A stretch of 17,545 nucleotides of DNA from DATAYA01 sp036272815 (GTDB lineage Bacteria > Pseudomonadota > Alphaproteobacteria > Acetobacterales > Acetobacteraceae), in NCBI GenBank assembly GCA_036272815.1, contig DATAYA010000363.1, positions 1 to 17,545 on the forward strand, given 5' to 3'. The translations under genes and the position numbers were made by a program. Each line of letters begins with the position of its first letter. The first letter of the stretch is position 1. The notes beneath the pieces are model-generated. The model was not told the origin of the DNA. It did not search any database and was given only the letters and a program-made list of their open reading frames with translations. This document shows positions 6,429 to 15,283 of the stretch, one piece after another.

Positions 6429-6921
6429 GGATAGCGTTCCGATGGCCAAGACATCTGCCTCGAAGCCGCGTTCGGGATGCCCCGTCAGTGCCTCGCTTGA
6501 TGTTCTCGGCGACCGCTGGTCGCTGCTCATTGTTCGCGATCTCATGGTGCGCGGTTGTCGCTCGTTTGGTGAGTTTCAGAGGGCCGGGGAAGGCATTGCC
6601 ACCAACGTTCTCGCCAATCGCCTTCGAAAACTCGAAACCTCCGGAATTCTCACGACGGAGCCCGTGGCCGAAGACCGCCGCCGCGTTGCTTATCGCCTTA
6701 CGCCGAAGGGCATCGGACTTGCTCCCGTCCTGCTTGACCTGCTCATCTGGGGTGCGCGCCACGAAGACACTGCCGCCCCTTGCTCGTTCATGTCGTATGT
6801 AGAGCAGAACCGCGAGGCCGTTCTCGCAGAGACTTACCGTCGTTGGGAGCAGCGTGATCCCGCACCGCTCATCCCGCCGTTCACTCCAACCGCCAAATGT
6901 CCGAAAGGGAAGAACGCATGA
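6427..6921 (+). CDS. HxlR-family winged-helix transcriptional regulator
   Basis: A 164-residue DNA-binding protein of the HxlR/MarR-like family, whose members often sense electrophiles, aldehydes or redox state. The HxlR core is clear: GCPVSASLDVLGDRWSLL with the family's N-terminal Cys (Cys18), RDLMVRGCRSFGEFQ, the recognition helix region GIATNVLANRLRKLETSGIL and the wing DRRRVAYRLTPKG. The C-terminal part (after about 110) is longer than in minimal HxlR proteins. Start choice is uncertain: ATG 6427, ATG 6442, or a TTG at 6409 inside the palindrome; none has a strong ribosome site. Its stop overlaps the next start (ATGA), so it heads a three-gene operon. Base composition is clearly less GC-rich than the flanking native genes, which suggests transfer. 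Confidence 0.9.
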   Translation: MDSVPMAKTSASKPRSGCPVSASLDVLGDRWSLLIVRDLMVRGCRSFGEFQRAGEGIATNVLANRLRKLETSGILTTEPVAEDRRRVAYRLTPKGIGLAPVLLDLLIWGARHEDTAAPCSFMSYVEQNREAVLAETYRRWEQRDPAPLIPPFTPTAKCPKGKNA

Positions 6922-8033
6922 GCCAGGTAAGACTCCTCGTCGGCACGCGCAAAGGCGCGTTCGTTCTCACCGCAGACGGCGCGCGCAAAGACTGGTCTGT
7001 CGCCGGTCCCCACTTCCCCGGCTGGGAGATCTATCACCTTAAGGGGTCACCTGCGGATGCGAACCGCATCTATGCCTCGCAAACGTCAGGTTGGTTCGGG
7101 CAGGTAATTCAGCGTTCCGATGATGGCGGTCTTACCTGGAACGCAGTCAGCAACAATTTCCAGTACGACGGGGTACCTGGCACGCACCAATGGTACGACG
7201 GAACACCGCATCCGTGGGAGTTCAAGCGCGTCTGGCACATCGAGCCTTCTCTTACCTGTCCGGACACGCTTTACGTCGGTGTTGAGGATGCTGCCCTTTT
7301 CCAGTCCCGTGACGGTGGTCAGAACTGGCAGGAACTCTCCGGTCTGCGCAACCACGGCACTGGTCCCCGGTGGCAGCCGGGTGCGGGTGGCATGTGTCTC
7401 CACTCGGTCATTCTCGATCCTACGAATCCTGATCGCATCTTTATCGCGATCTCTGCCGCAGGAGCGTTCCGCACCGACGATGGAGGGCGGTCGTGGAAAC
7501 CCATCAACCGCGGTCTCCACTCGCTCTACATTCCCGATCCGACTGCGGAGGTCGGCCACTGCGTTCATCATATCGCCATGCATCCCTCGCGTCCCGGCAC
7601 CCTCTTCATGCAGAAGCACTGGGATGTGATGCGGTCGGACGATGCCGGAGATACCTGGCATGAAGTCAGCGGCAATCTGCCGTCGGATTTCGGCTTTGTC
7701 ATTGACGTGCATGCACACGAGCCGGAAACGCTTTACGTTGTTCCGATCAAGAGCGATTCCGAGCATTTCCCGATCGATGGTCAGCTCCGGGTGTACCGGA
7801 GCCGCAGCGGTGGCAACGATTGGGAGCCGCTGACAAATGGACTTCCTCAAAGGGATTGCTACGTCAACGTGCTGCGTGATGCCATGGCCGTTGATTCGCT
7901 CGACGCATGTGGGGTCTATTTCGGCACCACGGGTGGCCAGGTGTACGCCTCAGCCGATTCCGGTGACACTTGGCGTCCCATCGTTCGCGACCTTCCCGCC
8001 GTGCTGTCCGTGGAGGTCCAGACGCTGCCATGA
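6918..8033 (+). CDS. BNR/Asp-box beta-propeller protein (sialidase-like fold, WD40/YVTN/BNR repeat family)
   Basis: A 371-residue protein with six Asp-box motifs of the S-x-D-x-G-x-x-W type at about 67-74 (SDDGGLTW), 130-137 (SRDGGQNW), 186-193 (TDDGGRSW), 240-247 (SDDAGDTW), 295-302 (SRSGGNDW) and 345-352 (SADSGDTW). Regular spacing of about 50-60 residues gives a six-bladed propeller. No signal peptide is present (it begins MSQVRLLVGTRKGAFVL), so it is probably cytosolic, unlike secreted sialidases; the enzymatic triad of sialidases is not evident and glycosidase activity should not be assumed. The start ATG 6918 overlaps the regulator stop, and its own stop overlaps the next gene (ATGA). 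A propeller coupled to a MoaD/ThiS protein suggests a protein-binding or scaffold role. Confidence 0.88.
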   Translation: MSQVRLLVGTRKGAFVLTADGARKDWSVAGPHFPGWEIYHLKGSPADANRIYASQTSGWFGQVIQRSDDGGLTWNAVSNNFQYDGVPGTHQWYDGTPHPWEFKRVWHIEPSLTCPDTLYVGVEDAALFQSRDGGQNWQELSGLRNHGTGPRWQPGAGGMCLHSVILDPTNPDRIFIAISAAGAFRTDDGGRSWKPINRGLHSLYIPDPTAEVGHCVHHIAMHPSRPGTLFMQKHWDVMRSDDAGDTWHEVSGNLPSDFGFVIDVHAHEPETLYVVPIKSDSEHFPIDGQLRVYRSRSGGNDWEPLTNGLPQRDCYVNVLRDAMAVDSLDACGVYFGTTGGQVYASADSGDTWRPIVRDLPAVLSVEVQTLP

Positions 8034-8335
8034 CCTCAATGATCCTCGTCGAGCTTCCGGCCAGTCTGCGTCTACTGGCCGGCATACGTCATGAGGTGCG
8101 GGTCTCTGTCGATGGCGCGGTTACCCAGCGAGCGGTCCTGGATGCGCTCGAGACAAGTTATCCGGTGCTGCAGGGCACTATCCGGGACCGCCGCAGCAAG
8201 CTGCGCCGGCCATTCATTCGTTTCTTTGCCTGTCAGCAGGACCTGTCGCATATGCCGCCAGACGACCTGCTTCCAGAAGCCATAGGCATGGGCAGGGAAG
8301 CATTCCTCGTCGTGGGCGCCATCGCCGGCGGCTGA
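8030..8335 (+). CDS. MoaD/ThiS-family beta-grasp protein ending in Gly-Gly
   Basis: A 101-residue protein with the ubiquitin-like beta-grasp layout of sulphur carriers: an N-terminal strand MILVELPASLRLL, HEVRVSVDGAVTQRAVLDAL (strand then helix), a middle section with KLRRPFIRFFACQQDL, and a C-terminal strand EAFLVVGAIAGG. The terminal Gly-Gly is what MoaD and ThiS need for adenylation and thiocarboxylation. It is slightly longer than canonical MoaD/ThiS (70-85). No ThiF/MoeB-type activating enzyme, MoaE or ThiG lies nearby, so an activating enzyme would have to come from elsewhere in the genome. ATG 8030 overlaps the stop of the propeller gene. Its job is unknown; a sulphur carrier or protein modifier working with the propeller protein is an inference. 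Confidence 0.82.
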   Translation: MTSMILVELPASLRLLAGIRHEVRVSVDGAVTQRAVLDALETSYPVLQGTIRDRRSKLRRPFIRFFACQQDLSHMPPDDLLPEAIGMGREAFLVVGAIAGG

Positions 8336-8369
8336 CCACTCTGTTGTAGAAATTCAAACTGATGCGGTG

Positions 8370-8439
8370 GACGGCCCCTGCGGCGGCATCTGTGTGCCAA
8401 GCTCGTGGCGCTTGAGTGCAACGGGCGGAGAGGGCCGTC
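8370..8439 (+). ncRNA. Structured leader of the IS110 remnant (possible bridge-RNA-like region)
   Basis: Between the MoaD/ThiS stop and the transposase ATG an exact 8-base inverted repeat, GACGGCCC (8370-8377) and GGGCCGTC (8432-8439), encloses a smaller hairpin GCCA/TGGC (8396-8409). The right arm abuts the likely ribosome site GGAGAGG. In IS110-group elements the non-coding segment upstream of the transposase encodes the bridge RNA that guides recombination, so this could be its remnant. Alternatively it is only a translation-repressing leader. The pairing is seen; the RNA identity is speculative. Confidence 0.3.
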
Positions 8440-8619
8440 ACGATGAAGATTGCCACGATTGGCCTGCACATCGCCAAGCGCGTGTTCCAGGTGCATGGAG
8501 CTGATGCCGCCGACCGGGCGCTCCTGCGCCGCAAGTTGCGACGCAATGAAGTGGTTGCGTTCTTCGCCGAACTGCCCGCATGCCTGGTCGGCATCCAGGC
8601 CTGCGAGACGGCGCACCAC

Positions 8620-8675
8620 TGGGCACGTGAGAACTGGGCACGTGAGAACTGGGCACGTGAGAACTGGGCACGTGA
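8620..8675 (+). repeat. Tandem repeat, 15-bp unit, about 3.7 copies
   Basis: The unit TGGGCACGTGAGAAC occurs at 8620-8634, 8635-8649 and 8650-8664 without a mismatch, followed by an 11-base partial copy to 8675. It encodes WAREN repeated in the frame of the transposase, where intact relatives have a single WARE. The exact identity of copies points to recent slippage expansion. Confidence 0.95.
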
Positions 8676-8730
8676 TATAAGAGCGCTCGGCCACGAGGTG
8701 CGGCTGTTGCCGCCCAGCTATGTCAAGCCT

Positions 8731-8780
8731 TACGTCAAACGCGATCCCTACGTCAAACGCGATCCCTACGTCAAACGCGG
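8731..8780 (+). repeat. Tandem repeat, 18-bp unit, about 2.8 copies
   Basis: The unit TACGTCAAACGCGATCCC occurs exactly at 8731-8748 and 8749-8766, then a 13-base partial copy follows from 8767. It encodes YVKRDP repeats, where intact IS110 transposases have a single YVKRG. Like the neighbouring 15-bp repeat, its length is a multiple of three. Confidence 0.95.
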
Positions 8781-9186
8781 CAGACCGACGCGGCCGACAC
8801 CGAGGCGATCTGCGAGACGATGAGACGAGCCAGCATGCGCCCGGTCCCGATCAAATCGGCTGATGACCAGTCGGCTTTGCTGCTGCACCGGGTGCGCGAT
8901 CTGCGGGTGCGCCAGCGGACTACGCTGATCCATGCCGTGCGCGGGCACATGGCCGAGTTGGGCAAGGCCCACGAAGCCAGCCGCCGGCTTGCCGCCATCC
9001 GCGGTGTCGGCCCGATCACGGACAGCGCCATCGTGGCCACCGTCGGGGGCGCGTCGCAGTTCCGTTCGGCGCGGCACTTCGCGGGCGGGCGGCCGGAGGC
9101 GTGGCGCGCGCTGCTGTGGCTTGCGAAATAGGACCTAGTCCCGATCAGCGTGGCAAACTGACGCCGAACCACGGAGAACAGAGGGC

Positions 9187-10413
9187 TTGGAAACCGCGCA
9201 CTGGCTGATCCTGCTGGGCGGCGTGCTGGGGCTGCTCAGCGTGTTCGCAGGCTTGCTGTCGCGGCGTATCGGCGCGCCGTTGCTGTTGGTCTTTCTGCTG
9301 CTCGGGATGTTGGCCGGGCAGGATGGGCCGGGCGGCCTCGCCTTCAACGATTTTCCCGCCGCGTACCTGATCGGCAGCGTCGCGATGGCAGTGATCTTGT
9401 TCCAGGGCGGGCTCGCCACCGAGCAGCGGATGCTGCGTCTCGCCCTCGGCCCGGCGCTGGCGCTGGCGACGATCGGCGTCGCGGTCACCGCCGCGGTGGT
9501 GGCGGCGGTGGTTGTGCTGCTATCGCCGTTCGGCTGGCTCGCGGCGCTGCTGGTGGGCGCCGTGACCGCTCCGACCGACGCAGCCGCGGTCGCCAGCATG
9601 CTCAGTCGCGCGCAGCTCGCCGTGCCCGAGCGGGTCCGTGCGGTGCTCGAGGTCGAATCGGGGCTCAACGACCCGATGTCGGTGTTCCTGACCGTGGTTG
9701 TCACCACCGCGCTGGCGACGCATGGCGCGATCGGCCTGGGACACGGCGTGCTGCTGTTCGCCGACGAGATGGGCGGCGGTGCGGCGCTCGGGATAGGAGG
9801 CGGAGTTGCGACGGTGATCGCGCTGCAGCGCCTGCCGATCGAGCCGACGCTGGCCCCGATCATGGCGCTGGCCGGCGCCCTCGCACTGTTCGGCGGCGCT
9901 CAGACGGTGGGCGCGAGCGGCTTCCTCGCGGTCTATCTGATGGGCATCATCGTGGGCACGCGGCGGTCGCGGCAGCGCGAGGCGCTCAAGCGCTTCTTCA
10001 CCGCGCTGGGCTGGCTCGCGCAGATCGTGCTTTTCCTGATGCTCGGCCTGCTGGCGACACCGCACGACCTGCTGGGGTCGGTGCGCCCGGCGCTCGGCAT
10101 CACGGCGATGCTGATCGTGCTGGCCCGCCCGGCGGCGACGGCAATCTGTCTGCTGCCGTTCGGCTACGGCGCGCGCGAAATCGCGTTCGCCGCCTGGGTC
10201 GGACTGCGAGGCGCAGTGCCGATCTTTCTTACCACCATCCCGGTCCTTGTTGGGCTGCCCAGGGGGGGCGAACTGTTTACCACGACCTTCGTCGTCGTCA
10301 TCGCGTCGCTGCTGGTACAGGGGTGGACGATCGCGCCCGCCGCCCGTCTGCTCGGTTACAGCACGCGGCGAGAGGCAACGGCCGCCGCCCTCCCGCCGGG
10401 CGCGACCTCGTGA
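9187..10413 (+). CDS. Potassium/proton antiporter, CPA1 family (NhaP2/CvrA-like), short form
   Basis: A 408-residue, 11-13-span inner-membrane cation/proton antiporter. The N-terminus (LSRRIGAPLLLVFLLLGMLAG then FPAAYLIG and ILFQGGL) follows NhaP2/CvrA. The ion-binding motifs are present: TAPTDAAAV with Thr130-Asp131 and EVESGLNDPMSVFLT with Asn161-Asp162, and a late VGLRGAVPIFL with the conserved Arg. NhaP2 proteins usually add a cytosolic TrkA_C-like regulatory tail; here the chain ends soon after the last membrane helix (LLGYSTRREATAAALPPG), so that regulation is missing or supplied by another protein. The start is TTG 9187 after GGAGAACAGAGGG; the next in-frame ATG would remove the first helix. 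Confidence 0.9.
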   Translation: METAHWLILLGGVLGLLSVFAGLLSRRIGAPLLLVFLLLGMLAGQDGPGGLAFNDFPAAYLIGSVAMAVILFQGGLATEQRMLRLALGPALALATIGVAVTAAVVAAVVVLLSPFGWLAALLVGAVTAPTDAAAVASMLSRAQLAVPERVRAVLEVESGLNDPMSVFLTVVVTTALATHGAIGLGHGVLLFADEMGGGAALGIGGGVATVIALQRLPIEPTLAPIMALAGALALFGGAQTVGASGFLAVYLMGIIVGTRRSRQREALKRFFTALGWLAQIVLFLMLGLLATPHDLLGSVRPALGITAMLIVLARPAATAICLLPFGYGAREIAFAAWVGLRGAVPIFLTTIPVLVGLPRGGELFTTTFVVVIASLLVQGWTIAPAARLLGYSTRREATAAALPPGATS

Positions 10414-10468
10414 TAGGCTGCTCGCGCGAAAGCGACGTCACGGGCACGGGCACGCCCAGGAGGACGCA

Positions 10469-10939
10469 ATGGAGACCGACGAGCGCCTGTCCGGCTACAA
10501 GCCCGCGGACCTGCTGCGCTGGGACCAAGCGCTGCGGCGGCTCGGGCCGGACATGGTGCGGATGCGGCTCGACGAGCGCGCCCGGCCCGGCGCGCGCGAC
10601 GATCAGGTGGTGCCGGGCCTGGTAGCGGAGCCGCCGCACCCGCCCGCGCTCTTCGTCGAGCGCTGGCTGCGCGGCGAGGCAATGACAGCGATCGACAAGC
10701 GCGGCATGCTGCCGGCGATCGGCGTCGGCGCGGTCCTCCTGGTGCTGTGCTTCCTGACGTTCTGGCAGGTCAGTGCCGCAATACAGAGCACCGCGGGCAC
10801 TGCCGGCACCCCGCCCTCGATCAACACGGTGATGGGAAGCGGTGGCGTGTCGATCGGGCAGGTCTATCCGGGACCGGGGGCGCCCACCACGGGCACGCAA
10901 GCCGCACCCGTGCTGGCACCGGGCGCTACGTCGAACTGA
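10469..10939 (+). CDS. Small single-span membrane protein of unknown function
   Basis: A 156-residue protein with a strong AGGAGG ribosome site (10458-10463) before ATG 10469. Residues 1-78 are cytosolic-looking, charged and rich in Arg/Asp with PPHPPALFVERWLRGE; 81-103 form one membrane helix (MLPAIGVGAVLLVLCFLTFW); 104-156 are low-complexity, rich in Gly, Thr, Pro and Ser. The orientation is probably N-in. It follows the antiporter by 55 bp on the same strand and may be co-transcribed, but I recognise no family. It converges on the ABC ATPase gene with only six bases between the stops and no visible terminator. Confidence 0.7.
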   Translation: METDERLSGYKPADLLRWDQALRRLGPDMVRMRLDERARPGARDDQVVPGLVAEPPHPPALFVERWLRGEAMTAIDKRGMLPAIGVGAVLLVLCFLTFWQVSAAIQSTAGTAGTPPSINTVMGSGGVSIGQVYPGPGAPTTGTQAAPVLAPGATSN

Positions 10940-10945
10940 TCGCCC

Positions 10946-12957
<2,012 letters not shown>

Positions 12958-12961
12958 CGGC

Positions 12962-13885
12962 TCAGAGCCGCTTCGCCAGCCGCGGATCGAGCGCATCGCG
13001 CAACCCGTCGCCCAGCAGGTTGACCGCGAGCACCGTCACCGAGAGGAAGAATGCCGGAAAGAAGACGATGTAGGGCTTGATCTCCCACAGCGCGCGTCCT
13101 TCCGCCATGATGTTGCCCCAGGAGGGAACGGTGGGCGGCGTGCCGGCGCCGATGAAGGAAAGAATGCTCTCCGCGATCATTGCCGAGGCGCAGATATAGG
13201 TCGCCTGCACCATCAGCGGCGCCAGCGTGTTCGGCAGGATATGCTTCACCATGATCTTCGGCACCCGCGTGCCAGCCGCGACCGCCGCCTCGACATAGGG
13301 CTGCTCGCGCAGGCTGAGCACGATGCCGCGCACCAGGCGCGCGACCTGCGGCACGTTGGGGATGGTAATCGCGATGATGACGTTCTCCACCGAGCCGCCG
13401 TTCAGCGCCATCAGGGCGATCGCGAGCAGGATGCCCGGGATCGCCATCAGCCCGTCCATGATCCGCATGAGTATGGCGTCAAGCCAGCGCACGAAGCCGG
13501 AGAGCAGCCCGATCGCAAGCCCGAGCACTGATGATGCGACTGCGACGAGGGAGCCGACCACGAGCGAGACGCGCGCGCCGTACATCGTGCGCGAGTAGAT
13601 GTCGCGGCCGAGCATGTCGGTGCCGAACAGATGGACAAGTGAGGGGTCACGCAGGCGCTGGATCGGGTGGATCGCGGTCGGGTCCGTGGTGCCGAGCCAG
13701 GGCGCGAAGATCGCGATGAACACCATGACCCCGATCAGCACGCCGCCCGCGACAATGGCCGGATGCCGGCGGATTGCCGTCGCGATCCGCCCGCGCGCAC
13801 GCGGCGCCGATAGGATGTCGGGCAGGGCGGGTGCTTGCGCGATGCCTGCCGGCAGCATGTCGGGCGGGAGGGCGGAGGCGCTCAA
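12962..13885 (-). CDS. Dipeptide/oligopeptide ABC transporter permease (DppC/OppC type)
   Basis: One of the two permease subunits. About 30 cytosolic residues precede the first helix (AIVAGGVLIGVMVFIAIFAPWLG), and the OppC/DppC hallmarks follow: HLFGTDMLGRDIYSRTMYGARVSL, LLSGFVRWLDAILMRIMDGLMAIPGIL, the coupling loop EQPYVEAAVAAGTRVPKIMVKHILPN and AESILSFIGAGTPP then SWGNIMAEGR. It ends PRLAKRL, typical of OppC (DPRL). The TTG at 13885 overlaps the preceding permease stop (TTGA) and has GAGGAT upstream; ATG 13858 would give a protein nine residues shorter and lacks a ribosome site. 307 residues with the TTG. Confidence 0.93.
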   Translation of the reverse strand: MSASALPPDMLPAGIAQAPALPDILSAPRARGRIATAIRRHPAIVAGGVLIGVMVFIAIFAPWLGTTDPTAIHPIQRLRDPSLVHLFGTDMLGRDIYSRTMYGARVSLVVGSLVAVASSVLGLAIGLLSGFVRWLDAILMRIMDGLMAIPGILLAIALMALNGGSVENVIIAITIPNVPQVARLVRGIVLSLREQPYVEAAVAAGTRVPKIMVKHILPNTLAPLMVQATYICASAMIAESILSFIGAGTPPTVPSWGNIMAEGRALWEIKPYIVFFPAFFLSVTVLAVNLLGDGLRDALDPRLAKRL

Positions 13886-14823
13886 TAGCGGATCCTCGGG
13901 TCGAACAGGGTGTAGCTCAGGTCGACAACCAGATTGACCAGCACATACAGGAAACTGAGCAGCAGCACGATGCCCTGGATCACCGGATAGTCGCGCCGCA
14001 AGATCGCATCGAGTGTCAGCCGGCCGACGCCGGGGATGGCGAACACGCTCTCGGTGACGACGGTGCCGCCGATCAGGAAGGCGAAGCCGATGCCAATGAC
14101 GGTCACGATCGGCACCGCGGCATTCTTCAAAGCATGAAGGAACAGGATCGACCGCTGGCCGACGCCCTTGGAGCGCGCGGTGCGGACGTAATCTTGGCTC
14201 ATCACTTCCAACATCGTCGCGCGCGTGATCCGCGCGATCAGTGCGATGTAGATCAGGCCGAGGGCGAATGCCGGCAGGATCAGATGGCTCAGGAACGGCC
14301 AAAACCCCTGGCTGATCGGCACAAAGCCCTGCACCGGCAGCAAGTTCAGCCACAGCGCGAAGACGTAGGCGAGCACGTAGCCGATGACGAACACCGGCAC
14401 CGAGAAGCCCAGCACCGCGACCATCATCACCGCGCGGTCGATGAGCGTTCCCTGCTTCCAAGCCGCCAACACCCCGAGCGGAATCGCGATCGAGATCGAG
14501 AGCACGAGCGTCAGCACCATCAGCGAGAGCGTCGGCTCGATCCGCTGCGCGATCATGTGCGTGACCGGCAGGTCGGTGAAGATCGAGCGGCCGAGATTGC
14601 CGTGCAGGACCTGCCACACCCAATGGCCAAAGCGGAACAGGAACGGCTGGTTGAGCCCGAGCGAGGCGCGGATGTGCGCCACCTGCGCCGGTGTCGCCTG
14701 ATCGCCGGCGATGATCGCTGCGGGATCGCCCGGTGCCAGATAGAGCAGACTGAAGACGAACAGCGCCACGAGGGCCATGACCGGGATGGTCGCGGCGATC
14801 CGCCGGAGTGCGTATGCGAACAT
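13882..14823 (-). CDS. Dipeptide/oligopeptide ABC transporter permease (DppB/OppB type)
   Basis: The first permease of the operon, 313 residues. It opens with MFAYALRRIAATIPVMALVALFVF, has LAPGDPAAIIAGDQATPAQVAHIRASLGL and LGRSIFTDLPV as in DppB/OppB, the coupling loop MSQDYVRTARSKGVGQRSILFLHALKNA and the late ESVFAIPGVGRLTLDAILRRDYPVIQG signature, and it closes YTLFDPRIRY. Six helices are visible. Its ATG is one base after the stop of a short upstream frame that looks like the tail of a binding protein. The B-C-D-F order with overlapping genes is the standard peptide-importer operon, but the binding-protein gene that usually precedes it is absent. Confidence 0.95.
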   Translation of the reverse strand: MFAYALRRIAATIPVMALVALFVFSLLYLAPGDPAAIIAGDQATPAQVAHIRASLGLNQPFLFRFGHWVWQVLHGNLGRSIFTDLPVTHMIAQRIEPTLSLMVLTLVLSISIAIPLGVLAAWKQGTLIDRAVMMVAVLGFSVPVFVIGYVLAYVFALWLNLLPVQGFVPISQGFWPFLSHLILPAFALGLIYIALIARITRATMLEVMSQDYVRTARSKGVGQRSILFLHALKNAAVPIVTVIGIGFAFLIGGTVVTESVFAIPGVGRLTLDAILRRDYPVIQGIVLLLSFLYVLVNLVVDLSYTLFDPRIRY

Positions 14824-14824
14824 G

Positions 14825-14926
14825 CTAGGTCTTGGTCACTCCCCAGAACACCGGGAACGGCGCCGCGTCACGCCCGAAGGATTGCTTCGCCACGCCTGAC
14901 AGGCAAGGGAAAAACCCGGTTGGCAC
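14825..14926 (-). pseudogene. Possible C-terminal remnant of a family 5 (peptide) substrate-binding protein
   Basis: An open frame of 33 codons ends at TAG 14827-14825, one base before the DppB-type ATG. Its end reads FGRDAAPFPVFWGVTKT, and family 5 peptide-binding proteins commonly close with a similar aromatic PxFWGV segment. The frame is closed upstream by a stop at 14929, so at best it is a leftover of a gene whose body was deleted. The tight spacing to the permease is what a real binding-protein gene would show. Short and based on one motif, so uncertain. Confidence 0.35.
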
Positions 14927-14929
14927 TTA

Positions 14930-15283
14930 AGTCATGAACTCCGGCAGTACGCGGTTGACGGTCTCGACGCGCAACCTTTTCGGCGGCGGCGTTCGGCGCG
15001 GCATGCCGGTCCCCGGTCACGCGTGCCGATCTTGGGCGAATTTGGGCAGCCAAACCAGACCGTTTTGCCGCTCGTGTCGAGGGCGGTATAGCACGCCCGA
15101 TTGATGCTGTCGGCGGCGGCGGATCGGTCCTGGCGCCGCGCGGCCCGGAGCCGGCGAACCGATCGAACACGGCGCGGGCCGGTCATCCAATGAATCGCGT
15201 GCCAGCGCCTTTGACCCGGACGGCTTGGCCAGCCTGCGCCGCGCCGCCACGTTTTAGCGCAGGGTACTTGCACGCGCCGCACG
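14930..15283. other. Region without a recognisable gene
   Basis: About 350 bp between the peptide-transporter operon and ygfZ. Reading frames of up to 100 codons exist on the minus strand but have Pro/Arg-rich, shadow-like composition and no ribosome site. One short minus-strand frame (about 15002-14927, MPRRTPPPKRLRVETV to LPEFMT) has a GGGGA upstream but nothing else in its favour. No tRNA, clear terminator or repeat was seen. If the binding-protein gene was deleted, the scar lies here. Confidence 0.5.

Larger units (their letters stand above)
8443..9131 (+). pseudogene. IS110-family transposase, inactivated (substitutions, repeat expansions, frameshift, deletions)
   Basis: The reading frame from ATG 8443 follows IS110 transposases (KIATIGLHIAKRVFQVHG, then LRRNEVVAFFAELPACLVGIQAC, then VRLLPPSYVKPYVKR). 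Damage is multiple. The first catalytic Asp of the DEDD motif (normally GLDIAK) is His9, and the usual Glu in GMEAC is Gln52. Two tandem repeats expand the frame. A base is lost near 8780, where the DAAD motif would follow, so reading moves to another frame (KSADDQSALLLHRVRDLRVRQRT). About 60 residues are missing after HMAELG, and the chain stops soon after the ASQFRSARHFA region, lacking the C-terminal third with the catalytic Ser. The element sits directly behind the AT-richer operon and may mark how it arrived. Confidence 0.85.
8443..9131 (+). mobile_element. Degenerate IS110-family insertion sequence
   Basis: The span covers the recognisable transposase remains; the outer ends of the element could not be defined. 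IS110 elements lack strong terminal inverted repeats and make few or no target duplications, so borders are hard to see by eye. The left end probably lies in 8336-8442, after the MoaD/ThiS stop, and the right end before the antiporter start at 9187. Confidence 0.7.

Noticed and set aside
6918..8033. Secreted sialidase
   Set aside because: Asp-boxes give the fold only; no signal peptide and no clear catalytic Arg triad, so activity is not claimed.
8233..8694. Minus-strand protein with repeated TCPVL units
   Set aside because: Simply the complement of the 15-bp tandem repeat in the transposase remnant.
8620..8780. CRISPR array
   Set aside because: Units are 15 and 18 bp with no spacers; they are coding tandem repeats.
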